Shown piece by piece: positions 1-8,395 of a DNA stretch of 64,000 bases. The notes beneath the pieces are model-generated. The model was given only the letters and a program-made list of their open reading frames with translations. It was not told the DNA's origin and ran no database searches. How positions within the stretch are numbered: position 1 is the stretch's first letter; every line of letters starts with the position of its first letter. Both the position numbers and the translations under genes were made by a program. The stretch covers positions 3,558,090 through 3,622,089 of the forward strand of contig CM001438.1 of assembly GCA_000244995.1 (NCBI GenBank), in the 5' to 3' direction. The DNA comes from Burkholderiales bacterium JOSHI_001 (GTDB lineage Bacteria; Pseudomonadota; Gammaproteobacteria; Burkholderiales; Burkholderiaceae_C).

Positions 1-151
1 GGAAATGCGTCGGGTGGCGGAAAACCTCGTGCAGCACCCGCTGCCAGCCGCTGCGGTGAAAGAAAGTCGCCTGCGGGCAGGCCAGGACGAAGTCGTCCCA
101 GCGCGCGGCGGCAGCGGCATCGTCCAGAGAAAGGCTCAGCACCCGGGTCAT
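1..151 (-). CDS. FemAB-family protein of the XrtA/PEP-CTERM locus (N-terminal part, runs off left edge)
   Basis: Only the first ~50 residues are present; the rest lies beyond position 1. Translation from the ATG at 151 gives a start rich in Asp/Ala followed by ATFFHRSGWQRVLHEVF, the usual opening of FemAB-related GNAT-fold acyltransferases associated with PEP-CTERM/exosortase loci. The family is thought to transfer an aminoacyl or acyl group during envelope or polysaccharide modification; its substrate in these loci is unknown. The start lies 20 nt behind the deacetylase stop on the same strand, so it is the next gene of the exopolysaccharide operon. The ribosome site is weak. Confidence 0.8.
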   Translation of the reverse strand, partial: MTRVLSLSLDDAAAAARWDDFVLACPQATFFHRSGWQRVLHEVFRHPTHF

Positions 152-170
152 GGCGGCGGCGGTAAGAGGT

Positions 171-1004
171 TCAATGTGCCGCGGGGGCAGCAAAGCGGGG
201 CAGGAAGATGTGGTCCATGCGGCCCCAGGGGAAGTCCTGCAGCAGGCGCTGAAGGCGAGATTCCATGCGACCCAGGTTCAGGTAGTGGCGAAAGCGTGTC
301 TTGGCGTCAATGCCTGGAACGCGCGGCTGGTGGTGGTCGATTTCCCAGGGGTGGAAATAGAACACCGCCGCTTCACCATCGCGCCCGTTCACCTGTTGCA
401 GCAGCCAGCGCGACACGGCATAGGGCAGCAAGCGGAAGTAGCCACCGCCGCTGGACGGCAGGTTGCGGCCCCGCATGCGCAGCGTGGTGATGGGCACCTC
501 GATCAGGCCGCTGTCCAGGCGGTGTGCGAAGCGGGGCGCGTCGGGCATGCCGTAGTGGTCGTGGCGGATGGGGTAGATGCTGCTGCTGTAGCGGTGGCCG
601 GCTTCGGCCAGCACGTCCAGCGCCCACAGGTTGGCGTGGCCGATGGAAAAGCTGGGGGCGCGGTAGCCCAGCACGGCGGTACCGGTGATGTCTTCCAGGA
701 TCTTCTTGGCGCGCTGGATGTCCTGGGCGAAGGCCTCGCGGCTCAAGTCGCTGGCGCGTTGGTGGCCGTAACCGTGGCTGGCCACTTCATGGCCCCCGTC
801 GGCAATGCGACGAACCAGTTGCGGGTAACGCTCGGCCACCCAGCCCAGTGTGAAGAAGGTGGCTTGCGTGCCCTGGGCTTCCAGCAGGGCCAGGATGCGC
901 TCGACATTGCGTTCGACACGGCATTCGCGCGTGTCCCACTCGTCGCGGCGGATGTAGGGCGCCATGGCCGAGACCTGGAAGTAGTCTTCCACGTCGATGG
1001 ACAT
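171..1004 (-). CDS. XrtA-locus polysaccharide deacetylase (NodB type, DUF3473)
   Basis: 277 aa. The start MSIDVEDYFQVSA is the canonical opening of the PEP-CTERM-locus deacetylase family and supplies the catalytic and metal-binding Asp residues. HEVASHGYGHQ (about residues 72-82) gives the two metal-binding His, GYRAPSFSIG the conserved Arg motif, and FHPWEID a later His motif. The C-terminal ~100 residues correspond to DUF3473. Such enzymes remove N-acetyl groups from amino sugars of an exported polysaccharide. The open frame continues upstream into wecB, but no better start with a ribosome site is visible; the ATG at 1004 leaves a 47-nt gap behind wecB. It sits between wecB and FemAB, as in other XrtA loci. 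Confidence 0.92.
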   Translation of the reverse strand: MSIDVEDYFQVSAMAPYIRRDEWDTRECRVERNVERILALLEAQGTQATFFTLGWVAERYPQLVRRIADGGHEVASHGYGHQRASDLSREAFAQDIQRAKKILEDITGTAVLGYRAPSFSIGHANLWALDVLAEAGHRYSSSIYPIRHDHYGMPDAPRFAHRLDSGLIEVPITTLRMRGRNLPSSGGGYFRLLPYAVSRWLLQQVNGRDGEAAVFYFHPWEIDHHQPRVPGIDAKTRFRHYLNLGRMESRLQRLLQDFPWGRMDHIFLPRFAAPAAH

Positions 1005-1051
1005 GGCATTGCGGATCGGATGTACCGCCGCAGGCAGGGACAGTGCCTGGC

Positions 1052-2218
1052 TCACCGCGAGCCCAGCCCTTGCGGGCCCAGCCATTGCCACAGGTCCTGC
1101 GCGATGCGGGCGGCCGTCTGCCCATCCCAGTATTCGGGCACCCGGCCTTGCTTGCCACGACCGGCCAGGATGTCGGCCACGCCCTGGCGGATGGCGGCCG
1201 CGTCGGTGCCCACCATGGTGTTGGTGCCCTGCTCCACCGTGATGGGCCGCTCGGTGTTCTCGCGCAGCGTGAGGCAGGGCACGCCCAAGGCGGTGGTTTC
1301 CTCCTGCAGGCCACCGGAATCGGTCAGCACCAGCGTGGCTTTGGCCATCAGGCCCAGCATTTCCAGGTAGCCCTGCGGCGGCAGCACCAGCATGCGTTGC
1401 GCATCCACCAGGCCCATCAGGCCGAAGCGCTCGATGTTGTTGCGCGTGCGCGGGTGCATGGCAAACACCAGCGGCAACTGCTGCGCCACTTCGGCCAGCA
1501 GGCGCAGCAGCGCGCCCAGGGTCTCGGGCGAATCCACGTTGGACGGCCGGTGCAGTGTCACCACGCCATAGCCGCGCGGGTGGGCAATGGCCTGCGCGTC
1601 CAGGCCGGCGGCGCGCAGGGTGTCGTCCACCGGGCGGGCCTGGTCCAGGTTGTCGCGAAGCGAGTCGATCATCACGTTGCCGACGAAGACCACGCGCTGG
1701 GCGTCCACGCCTTCGCGTGCCAGGTTGTCGGCGGCGCTGCGCTCGGTGGTGTACAGGCGGTCGGCCAGGGCGTCGGTGACCAGGCGGTTGATTTCCTCGG
1801 GCATGCGGCGGTCGTAGCTGCGCAGGCCCGCTTCCACGTGCACCACCGGCACGTTCTTCTTCACCGCCACCAGGGTGCAGGCCATGGTGGAGTTCACATC
1901 GCCCACCACCAGCACGCAGGACGGCTTGCGCTCGTCCAGCACCGGCTCGAAGCGCTTCATCACGTCCGCGGTCTGCACCGCGTGGCTGCCCGAGCCCACT
2001 TCCAGGTTGATGTCCGGGCGCGGCAGGCGCAGGTCGGTGAACAGCTTGCCGCTCATGTCCTGGTCGTAGTGCTGGCCGGTGTGCACCAGCAGCGCGGGAA
2101 TGGGCGGCTGGTGCGCGGCCAGCGCGCGCAGGATGGGCGCCATCTTCATGAAGTTGGGGCGGGCGCCCACCACGCACAACACCGGCGCCAGAACGCCTGA
2201 AAGGCTTGATTCGGTCAT
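1052..2218 (-). CDS. wecB: UDP-N-acetylglucosamine 2-epimerase (non-hydrolysing)
   Basis: 388 aa, normal length for the family. It interconverts UDP-GlcNAc and UDP-ManNAc in the cytoplasm, supplying ManNAc-type sugars for the exopolysaccharide. Visible family signatures are VVGARPNFMKMAPI near the N-terminus, VHVEAGLRSYDRRMPEE (about residues 125-142), the HRPSNVD segment and TDSGGLQEE near residue 285. The ATG overlaps the stop of the upstream ATPase as ATGA (2215-2218), so the two are translationally coupled. Its place before the deacetylase matches the conserved XrtA gene order. Confidence 0.95.
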   Translation of the reverse strand: MTESSLSGVLAPVLCVVGARPNFMKMAPILRALAAHQPPIPALLVHTGQHYDQDMSGKLFTDLRLPRPDINLEVGSGSHAVQTADVMKRFEPVLDERKPSCVLVVGDVNSTMACTLVAVKKNVPVVHVEAGLRSYDRRMPEEINRLVTDALADRLYTTERSAADNLAREGVDAQRVVFVGNVMIDSLRDNLDQARPVDDTLRAAGLDAQAIAHPRGYGVVTLHRPSNVDSPETLGALLRLLAEVAQQLPLVFAMHPRTRNNIERFGLMGLVDAQRMLVLPPQGYLEMLGLMAKATLVLTDSGGLQEETTALGVPCLTLRENTERPITVEQGTNTMVGTDAAAIRQGVADILAGRGKQGRVPEYWDGQTAARIAQDLWQWLGPQGLGSR

Positions 2219-3306
2219 TTGTTCTTTTCGTCCATAGGGCTGCGCACAGCTTCGACCAGCTTGGTCAACATGCCCAGGGTTTGCACCTGGAGCCGTTCCA
2301 GGCGAAGGATGCTGCGCTCCAACCGTTGCAATTGGTCCAGCCGCTGCTCGGCCACCAGGCTGGCCAATTGCTTGGACATGCCTTCGGCGTCGTCGGCGCT
2401 GAGGTCGATGCGCGAGGCATCGATCTCCCCTGGGACCGACTCCAGTTCAGGCGCCGCGGGCAAGCCGCCCGCCGGTCGCCGCGCGGAGCCACCCGAGGTC
2501 TCGTCGGCCAGTTCCTTCACCACCACCGCAACGTCGTTGGCGCTGATGTGACTGCGCTCGGACAGGAAGCCCAGCAGCAAGAGGCGGTCGCACACGGTAT
2601 TGATGCGCCGCGGAATGCCACGCGTGGCGCGGTGCACGGCCTCGAAAACCGTTGCTTCGAAGCTGGGCTTGTCCTTGGCACCGGCGCAATGCAGGCGGTG
2701 CTCGATGTAGCCCTTGGTCTCGTCCACGTCCAGCGGGCCAATGTGGCAGGTGGCGGTGACGCGCTGGCGGAATTGCTCCATCTCCGGGCGCTGCAGGATG
2801 TCGCGGAACTCGGGCTGGCCCACCAGGAAAGTCTGCAACAGCGAATGCGTACCGTACTGAAAGTTGGACAGCATGCGCAGTTCTTCCACCGCCGCGGCGC
2901 TGAGGTTCTGCGCCTCGTCCACGATCAGCAGGCAGCGCCGGCCCTGGCGCGTCTGGTCGATGAGGAAGGTTTCCAGCGACAGCAGCAGTTCAGCCTTGGG
3001 CACGTCCTTGACCCGCACGCCGAAGGCGGCACCCACCATGCGCAGCGTGTCCTCGCCGCCCAGGCTGGTGGTGACCAGGTGGCCGACCACCATCTGCGTG
3101 CCGGCCAGGCCGTTGATCAGAGCGCGCAGGATCGTGGTCTTGCCGGCCCCGACCTCGCCGGTGATGACGACAAAGCCCTCGTGGCGTGACACACCATATT
3201 CCAGGTAGGCCTTGGCCCGGCTGTGTTGCTTGCTGCCGAAGTAGAAGGTGGGGTCGGGGTTGAGCTGGAAGGGCTTGCTCGTCAACCCAAAGAAGGCCTC
3301 GTACAT
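2215..3306 (-). CDS. XrtA/PEP-CTERM-associated secretion ATPase (ExeA/AAA type)
   Basis: 363 aa from ATG at 3306 (MYEAFFGLTSKPFQLNPDP), the usual beginning of the PEP-CTERM-locus ATPase subfamily (TIGR03015). An in-frame earlier ATG exists but would overlap the upstream gene. The Walker A motif GEVGAGKT is at residues 50-57 and the Walker B LLIVDEAQ near residue 130. A predicted coiled-coil-like, Leu/Arg-rich tail covers the last ~50 residues. ExeA-like ATPases drive assembly or secretion steps at the inner membrane; here the partner is probably the polysaccharide export apparatus. The gene begins 4 nt after the beta-barrel gene stop and overlaps wecB by 4 nt. Confidence 0.92.
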   Translation of the reverse strand: MYEAFFGLTSKPFQLNPDPTFYFGSKQHSRAKAYLEYGVSRHEGFVVITGEVGAGKTTILRALINGLAGTQMVVGHLVTTSLGGEDTLRMVGAAFGVRVKDVPKAELLLSLETFLIDQTRQGRRCLLIVDEAQNLSAAAVEELRMLSNFQYGTHSLLQTFLVGQPEFRDILQRPEMEQFRQRVTATCHIGPLDVDETKGYIEHRLHCAGAKDKPSFEATVFEAVHRATRGIPRRINTVCDRLLLLGFLSERSHISANDVAVVVKELADETSGGSARRPAGGLPAAPELESVPGEIDASRIDLSADDAEGMSKQLASLVAEQRLDQLQRLERSILRLERLQVQTLGMLTKLVEAVRSPMDEKNK

Positions 3307-3310
3307 GATG

Positions 3311-4861
3311 TCAGAAACGCTTTGCAAGGTTGGCGACCACGGCATTCTCCTGGTAGGGCTTGGAGTTGCTGCTCACACTCGTTCGACGCGCCAAGAGCGA
3401 CAGCGACGATCTCTGAGCCAACAGGAGATTCCAAGATGCCGTGAGCGTCGTGGTGGAAGATGAAACGCCCTCGGCAGAAGCCGCGCCGGCACTGCGGCTG
3501 TAACTGGCATCCAGGTTCAAGCTCGAAACCGGCGTCAAACGATGCGAGACGCTGACACTCAGCCCCCGTTGGTGCGCTCCTGACCCGGCCGGTTGACCCG
3601 GCAGAACGGCTTGCAAGCCGTTGAAAGAGCTGACCTCGCCTCTGTAGGCCGACACCAACAAGGTGCTGCGCACCCCGTTGAACGCCATGGCCAGTTGCTG
3701 CCTGCGCTGCAGCGAGACCCCCGTGGTGAGAAAGCCTCCGCTGGCCAGTGATGTCCGGGTCAAGCCGTTGTTCTGCAGAAAGGCATCCACGAAGGCGGCC
3801 CGCTGCAGCGGGTCGGGCACGCTCGAAGCCAAGCCATCGAAGAACAGATCGTAGACCGTGCGCAACGCGTTGCTGCCGCTCGCCGCGTCGCCAGTGGCAT
3901 CGCGGGTATCGGTGTAGGTGAACACCGACCGTGCAAAACGATGTTCAAGCCGAAGGCTGTACGACCGGCCGAAGTAGCGATCGTCTGCATTGACCTCGAC
4001 CGCCGACCGCACCGTTGGCAGCCAGCGCAGACCCAGGCCCCAGGTTTCGTAGCTGTTGCGACCGACTGAAAGCACATCGTTGGCTTCGCGTCCGGCTCGC
4101 GCAGAAAGCCTCAATTCGGGCGTCAGTCCGTAGAGCAGCGTGCCAATGGCACGGTCACTTTGCGTGCTGGTCCCGCTCAGGTACCGACTGGCCTGGTGCG
4201 ACAGGTCCAAGCTCCATCCCAGGCGCCGCCGCGCACTGGCAGGAGCGGCCAGGTGCACGTCGGCGCCATTGGTGTAGGAATCAGCGGGCGAGTCCTTGGC
4301 ACGGGTGGCAGCCAGGTCCAATCGGACCTCCACCTCGGCCCAGTCTCCCAAGACGCCCAGCAGGCTTGGCGACAGGCGCAACGTGGCCACCTCGCTGCGA
4401 TTGGCATCCAACAGGGCCGAGTCACTGGCGCCGGAGGTCAGGATGGAATTGGCCTGGCGCGAGATGCGTGCATCTGCGTCCAGATAGAACTTGTTCGCGA
4501 CCAGTTCAGCCCGGCCATGGGTGGCCAAGGACTGCTGCAAGGCGTTGTCTCGAGGATTGCGCGCGTACAACTGCCCCGTGATCGAGTAGTCCAGGTAACC
4601 CTGCAAGCTGCCGGTGTCCCGCCGTAGCCGAATCTGCGGCGAGACCTCGGTGACGGCGTCCACCATGCCAACTTCAGACAGCCGCACATTGCTGGTCAGG
4701 GTCTCCCTCAGAGACAGTCCCGGCTCGAACACCCACGCAGGTCGCAGGGAGCCCATCGGTGTGGCCGGCGCCGGTGGCTCCTGGGCCCTGGCCGCCGGGA
4801 GCGCCGCCGCCAGAGCCATGGCGCCGGTCACAGCAAGGGCAGAACGACTGCGCTTGCGCAT
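3311..4861 (-). CDS. XrtA/PEP-CTERM-associated outer-membrane beta-barrel protein (TIGR03016 type)
   Basis: 516 aa. The chosen ATG at 4861 has GAAGG seven nt upstream and opens a signal peptide (MRKRSRSALAVTGAMALAAA, cleavage after ARA). An ATG at 4885 is also possible and would overlap the kinase gene by 14 nt. The mature protein alternates hydrophobic and polar residues with many aromatic girdle positions and ends in AKRF with a terminal Phe, typical of outer-membrane barrels. Position between the tyrosine kinase and the ATPase matches the TIGR03016 family, thought to form the outer-membrane part of the polysaccharide or protein export system in exosortase loci. No catalytic residues are visible. 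Confidence 0.88.
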   Translation of the reverse strand: MRKRSRSALAVTGAMALAAALPAARAQEPPAPATPMGSLRPAWVFEPGLSLRETLTSNVRLSEVGMVDAVTEVSPQIRLRRDTGSLQGYLDYSITGQLYARNPRDNALQQSLATHGRAELVANKFYLDADARISRQANSILTSGASDSALLDANRSEVATLRLSPSLLGVLGDWAEVEVRLDLAATRAKDSPADSYTNGADVHLAAPASARRRLGWSLDLSHQASRYLSGTSTQSDRAIGTLLYGLTPELRLSARAGREANDVLSVGRNSYETWGLGLRWLPTVRSAVEVNADDRYFGRSYSLRLEHRFARSVFTYTDTRDATGDAASGSNALRTVYDLFFDGLASSVPDPLQRAAFVDAFLQNNGLTRTSLASGGFLTTGVSLQRRQQLAMAFNGVRSTLLVSAYRGEVSSFNGLQAVLPGQPAGSGAHQRGLSVSVSHRLTPVSSLNLDASYSRSAGAASAEGVSSSTTTLTASWNLLLAQRSSLSLLARRTSVSSNSKPYQENAVVANLAKRF

Positions 4862-4871
4862 TAACGCGCCT

Positions 4872-5822
4872 TCAGGACCTTTCATCACCCGCGCCTGCGT
4901 CCTGGCCATAGCCATATCCGTAGCCAAAGCTGCGGTCATAGTCGCCGGAGCCGTCGCCACTGACTTTGTTCAACACCAGGTTGATGTTGGGGCAGGACTT
5001 GATCATCGAGTGCGCATGCAGTACATCCGCCTGGCCGGTCTTGTCCGCTTGCACCACCAGCACCACCTGCCCCATCTGGGAGGCCAGCACGCGCGACTCC
5101 GTCGTCAAGAGAAGCGGCGGCGAATCAAAAATGATGATGCGGTCGGAGTACCGGCGCGACATGTCATCCAGCAATTGGCGCATGGCGTCACTGGCCAGCA
5201 GTTCGGTCGCCTGCGGATGCGGCGATCCACTGGGCAGGATGGTCAGCTTGTCCACATTCGTGCGCAGCAACACATCCTGCATCTCGGCTTTGCCTTCCAG
5301 CAACTCCAGAAGACCCGGCGCAGGTGGCAGGCCCAACATCCGCATCACGCTGGGCCTGGCCACGTCCGCGTCCACGAGCATGACGGTGTTGTCGCGCTCC
5401 ATCGCCATGCTCATGGCCAGGTTCAGCGCCGTGAAGCTCTTGCCCTCACCCACCAGCGCGCTGGTGACCATGATCAGGTTGCCATGCGCCATGGCCGAAA
5501 TGCCCTTGCGCTTGGCGTTGGTCAACAGGGGTCTCTTGATGACCCGGAACTGGTCCGCCGCCACGGACCGCGGGGATTGCGGCGTCACCACGCCAGAAGC
5601 GGCCAAAGCGGTGAGGTCCAGCAAGACCTGTCTTGAGACAGGCACGCTGGTGCGAGACCCTGTGTCCAGGGGCATCGGGCTGGTGGTGCTCACGCGCCCG
5701 ATGGGCGAATGGCCGGTCGGCGCCAGCGCTTGCGTCTCGCCGCTGGCACGCTCGGGCAACCCGATGCCGGACTGACGGAGTTGCTCCAGGCGTTGCGCGG
5801 CTTGTTCGATCAGGCTGGTCAT
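4872..5822 (-). CDS. Polysaccharide co-polymerase-associated tyrosine kinase (BY-kinase), XrtA type
   Basis: 316 aa, cytoplasmic ParA/MinD-like kinase of the CpsD/CapB kind (TIGR03018). The modified Walker A is SALVGEGKSFTALNLA, Walker A' is VMLVDADVARPS, and the later SPPLLL segment fits Walker B. The C-terminus carries the expected Tyr cluster, YDRSFGYGYGYG, the autophosphorylation tail. It partners with the chain-length protein encoded 8 nt upstream to control polymer length and export. Nucleotide neighbours and orientation agree with one operon. The N-terminal ~95 residues are variable and Pro/Ser-rich. Confidence 0.94.
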   Translation of the reverse strand: MTSLIEQAAQRLEQLRQSGIGLPERASGETQALAPTGHSPIGRVSTTSPMPLDTGSRTSVPVSRQVLLDLTALAASGVVTPQSPRSVAADQFRVIKRPLLTNAKRKGISAMAHGNLIMVTSALVGEGKSFTALNLAMSMAMERDNTVMLVDADVARPSVMRMLGLPPAPGLLELLEGKAEMQDVLLRTNVDKLTILPSGSPHPQATELLASDAMRQLLDDMSRRYSDRIIIFDSPPLLLTTESRVLASQMGQVVLVVQADKTGQADVLHAHSMIKSCPNINLVLNKVSGDGSGDYDRSFGYGYGYGQDAGAGDERS

Positions 5823-5830
5823 TTATGAAC

Positions 5831-7420
5831 TCACCCTTGCCGCGCCGCCAAGACCGCCATCACGGCAATGCCTGTGACGTACAGACCCATCAGACTTCCG
5901 GAAGTCAATACAAACCGGTACATATCCATCTTCTTCCGCCGCAGGTCGATCTCATTGGTCAGCATGGACACCACGCCCAGCAAAGGCAGGTCCAGCTTGT
6001 TCCTGAGCTCGCTGGCACTGTGGAACACCGGCCGAAGCTGAGAGGCCGCAAACGCCGTGAACAGGCCCGCGGCCAGGGCCGCCAACATGGCCGCAGCCAG
6101 GAGCAACAGCCGATTGGGAGAAACCGGCGTGGGAGAAACCCGCGGCGGGTCGATCAGGCGAAAGTCCGCAACACCGGCAGCCACTTCCAGGTCGCCGGCC
6201 ATGGCTGCGCTTTCGCGGCGAGCCACAAGGTCCTCGTAGTTCTTCTTGTGAATGGCGTAGTCGCGGTTGAGTTGGGCGGCTTCTGACTCGATCATGGGTG
6301 CGGTCTTCAGCATTTCGCGCGCCTGGTTGTAGCGGGACGTGAACTCCGCCACGCGCGCCTTGAGTGCGGCCACCTGGATCTCTGACGTGGCCAGCACGCG
6401 GTTGAGTTCCTGCGACGCCAGACTGACGGTGGCCGTCACGGCCGGTGCGGCAGCGGGTGCAGCGGCGGCCAGACGTCGCAATTCGGCGACCTCCTTCTTC
6501 TTCTGCTCTTCCAACTCGGCGATCAGGCGCCTGGTGGAGACGATGTCCGGGTGCTGGTCGGTATAGCGTTGCAGCAAGGTGTCCAGGTTGCGGCGCTGGG
6601 CGTCGATGCGCGAATCGATTTCCGGGGTCGCGATCGAGGCCGCCGACTCGGCGAGGATGGACGTGATGGCCGAGGGTTTGCCAGCTTCGGCTTTTTCCAC
6701 GGCCAGTTGCTGCCGCGCCGCGTCACGGGACTGTTCGGCCTCGCGCAGTTCCAGTTTCGCGCGGTTGAGTTGTTCACCCAACTCGGCAATGCGGGCAGCA
6801 GTGTCCTTGCCCTCGCCGACCTGCATGTTCAGATTGCGCAGGCGGAACTCCTTCAGCCTGGATTCGGCTTCCTCAAGCTTGGCCTGGTAGGTCTTGATCT
6901 GCTCGTTGATGAAAACCTTGGCTGTGTCGGTGTCCTTGCGCGACGAGCCCAGGCTGGATTCGACGAAGATCGACACCAGCGACTGGATCACGCGTTGGGC
7001 ACGCGCCGATTCCGAATCACGGTACGACAGGGTGTACAGGTTGTCGCGCCCCACGGTTTTGATTTGCAGAGCCGCCATCAGATCGGTGACCAAAGACTCC
7101 TGCTCACTCTTTGAACTGGTCTTCAAGTCGAGGTCGGCCATTCGCACCAGCTTTTCAACGTTCGGACGGCTGATCAAGGTGCGGCTGAGCATGGTGACCT
7201 GCTGTTCCACGTTGGGCTGAACCGCCAAACCGGACATCAAGGGCTTGAGGATCGATTGGGTATCGACATAAATGCGCGCCGAGGCCTCGAACTTGTCGGG
7301 CACGAGGAAGACCGCAACCGCCGCCAAGGCCCCCACCAGCCAAGCCACGAACACGGCCGGCCAGCGGAACCGCCACATGTTCCTGGCAACCGATGCCAAC
7401 TGGACAAGAAGTTCTTCCAT
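5831..7420 (-). CDS. XrtA-system polysaccharide chain-length determinant protein (Wzz type)
   Basis: 529 aa. A first membrane segment lies around residues 20-42 (FRWPAVFVAWLVGALAAVAV) followed by the PDKFEASARIYVDTQS start of the Wzz domain. A long coiled-coil of Glu/Arg/Gln-rich helices occupies roughly residues 170-400. The Pro-rich stretch DPPRVSPTPVSPNR precedes a membrane segment near residue 430, and another hydrophobic segment ends the protein. It is an inner-membrane polysaccharide co-polymerase that sets chain length with the tyrosine kinase encoded directly downstream. TIGR03007 family by order and length. Confidence 0.93.
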   Translation of the reverse strand: MEELLVQLASVARNMWRFRWPAVFVAWLVGALAAVAVFLVPDKFEASARIYVDTQSILKPLMSGLAVQPNVEQQVTMLSRTLISRPNVEKLVRMADLDLKTSSKSEQESLVTDLMAALQIKTVGRDNLYTLSYRDSESARAQRVIQSLVSIFVESSLGSSRKDTDTAKVFINEQIKTYQAKLEEAESRLKEFRLRNLNMQVGEGKDTAARIAELGEQLNRAKLELREAEQSRDAARQQLAVEKAEAGKPSAITSILAESAASIATPEIDSRIDAQRRNLDTLLQRYTDQHPDIVSTRRLIAELEEQKKKEVAELRRLAAAAPAAAPAVTATVSLASQELNRVLATSEIQVAALKARVAEFTSRYNQAREMLKTAPMIESEAAQLNRDYAIHKKNYEDLVARRESAAMAGDLEVAAGVADFRLIDPPRVSPTPVSPNRLLLLAAAMLAALAAGLFTAFAASQLRPVFHSASELRNKLDLPLLGVVSMLTNEIDLRRKKMDMYRFVLTSGSLMGLYVTGIAVMAVLAARQG

Positions 7421-7540
7421 GAATCAGAGCTGCAATTCGGTTCGTTCCGTGGCGTGGCGTGGCCGGCAAAGTCGATCAGGGCCAAGAACCCGAACCGCGG
7501 GAATGCCGAAGTGGAATGTCGTGGCCTTTGGCGGGGCCGG

Positions 7541-8176
7541 TCAGAAGTTGCTTTGGGGGATGACCAGGATGTCGCCCGGCATCATCTCCACATTGGCCGA
7601 GAGGTCACCGCGCTTGACCAGGTCCTTCAGGCGGACGGAATATTGCTGGTTTCCTGCCGCAGTGCGCCGGATCGTGGCGTCGTTGCCTGCAGCGAAATCG
7701 GTCAGTCCGCCCACGGCAATCATCACGTCCAGCAGGGTCATGCGTTGCTTGAACGCCAATGCCTGAGGCCGCGCCGCTTCGCCAATGACACGGATCTGCT
7801 GGTCGTAGGGTCCGACAAAACCCGTGACGATGATGGTCACCACCGGGTCACGAACGTACTTGCCCAACTGCTTCTCAATGTCCCGTGCGATTTCCGTGGG
7901 GTTCTTGCCCTGGGCCACCAGTTCGTCGATCAGCGGCGTGGAGATCTTCCCGTCAGGACGCACGGGCACCGACATCGACAGTTCGGGATTGCGCCACACC
8001 GTGATGTTGATGTTGTCACCCGGGCCGATGATGTAGCTGTAGTTGCCCGCCGAAGCCAAAGCAGGCGCAGGGGGCAAGGTGTTGCTGGTGTTGGCGCAGG
8101 CTGCCAGCAGCATCAAACCACCGGCGGCCAGGGCCGCCCGCATTGAACGCAGATGCTTTGCAAGAGAACTGAACAT
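7541..8176 (-). CDS. Polysaccharide export lipoprotein (Wza/EpsE-like, XrtA type)
   Basis: 211 aa. The N-terminus is a lipoprotein signal ending in the lipobox LLAAC (Cys near residue 27). The poly_export domain starts at YIIGPGDNINITVWRNPELS, followed by a SLBB-like segment RVIGEAARPQALAF and a closing GDILVIPQSNF. Proteins of this family form the outer-membrane channel for polysaccharide. Length matches the short TIGR03027 subfamily of exosortase loci. It is the first gene of the leftward operon; the 219-bp gap upstream (8177-8395) separates it from prsK and probably holds its promoter, though I see no convincing promoter boxes there. Confidence 0.92.
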   Translation of the reverse strand: MFSSLAKHLRSMRAALAAGGLMLLAACANTSNTLPPAPALASAGNYSYIIGPGDNINITVWRNPELSMSVPVRPDGKISTPLIDELVAQGKNPTEIARDIEKQLGKYVRDPVVTIIVTGFVGPYDQQIRVIGEAARPQALAFKQRMTLLDVMIAVGGLTDFAAGNDATIRRTAAGNQQYSVRLKDLVKRGDLSANVEMMPGDILVIPQSNF

Positions 8177-8395
8177 GAAAACCTCGCTGTAACCCGGACG
8201 GGCGGTTCACTGGCCCAGCATCGACAAACCGCCAATGGCCTCAGAGAACTGCGCCTGAAGCAGCGACGATGATGGCATAGGGATGGTGGGGCTCGCAGCG
8301 CCTAGCCTGGGGGGGGACTGCACCCTAAACCGTTGAAAAGTTCACACGCAACCGCCTTCATCGAACAGGCGCCTGCGCCAGCACAACACTGGGAC

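Noticed and set aside
171-2177. A single 668-codon frame spanning deacetylase and wecB as a fusion protein
   Set aside because: Its upstream part is the out-of-frame shadow of wecB; the real wecB frame ends in a stop at 1052 before the deacetylase start.
8200-8217. GG-N10-GC spaced sequence upstream of the export lipoprotein as a sigma-54 promoter
   Set aside because: Only about half of the consensus bases match and the -12 box is CCGCC, not TTGCT.
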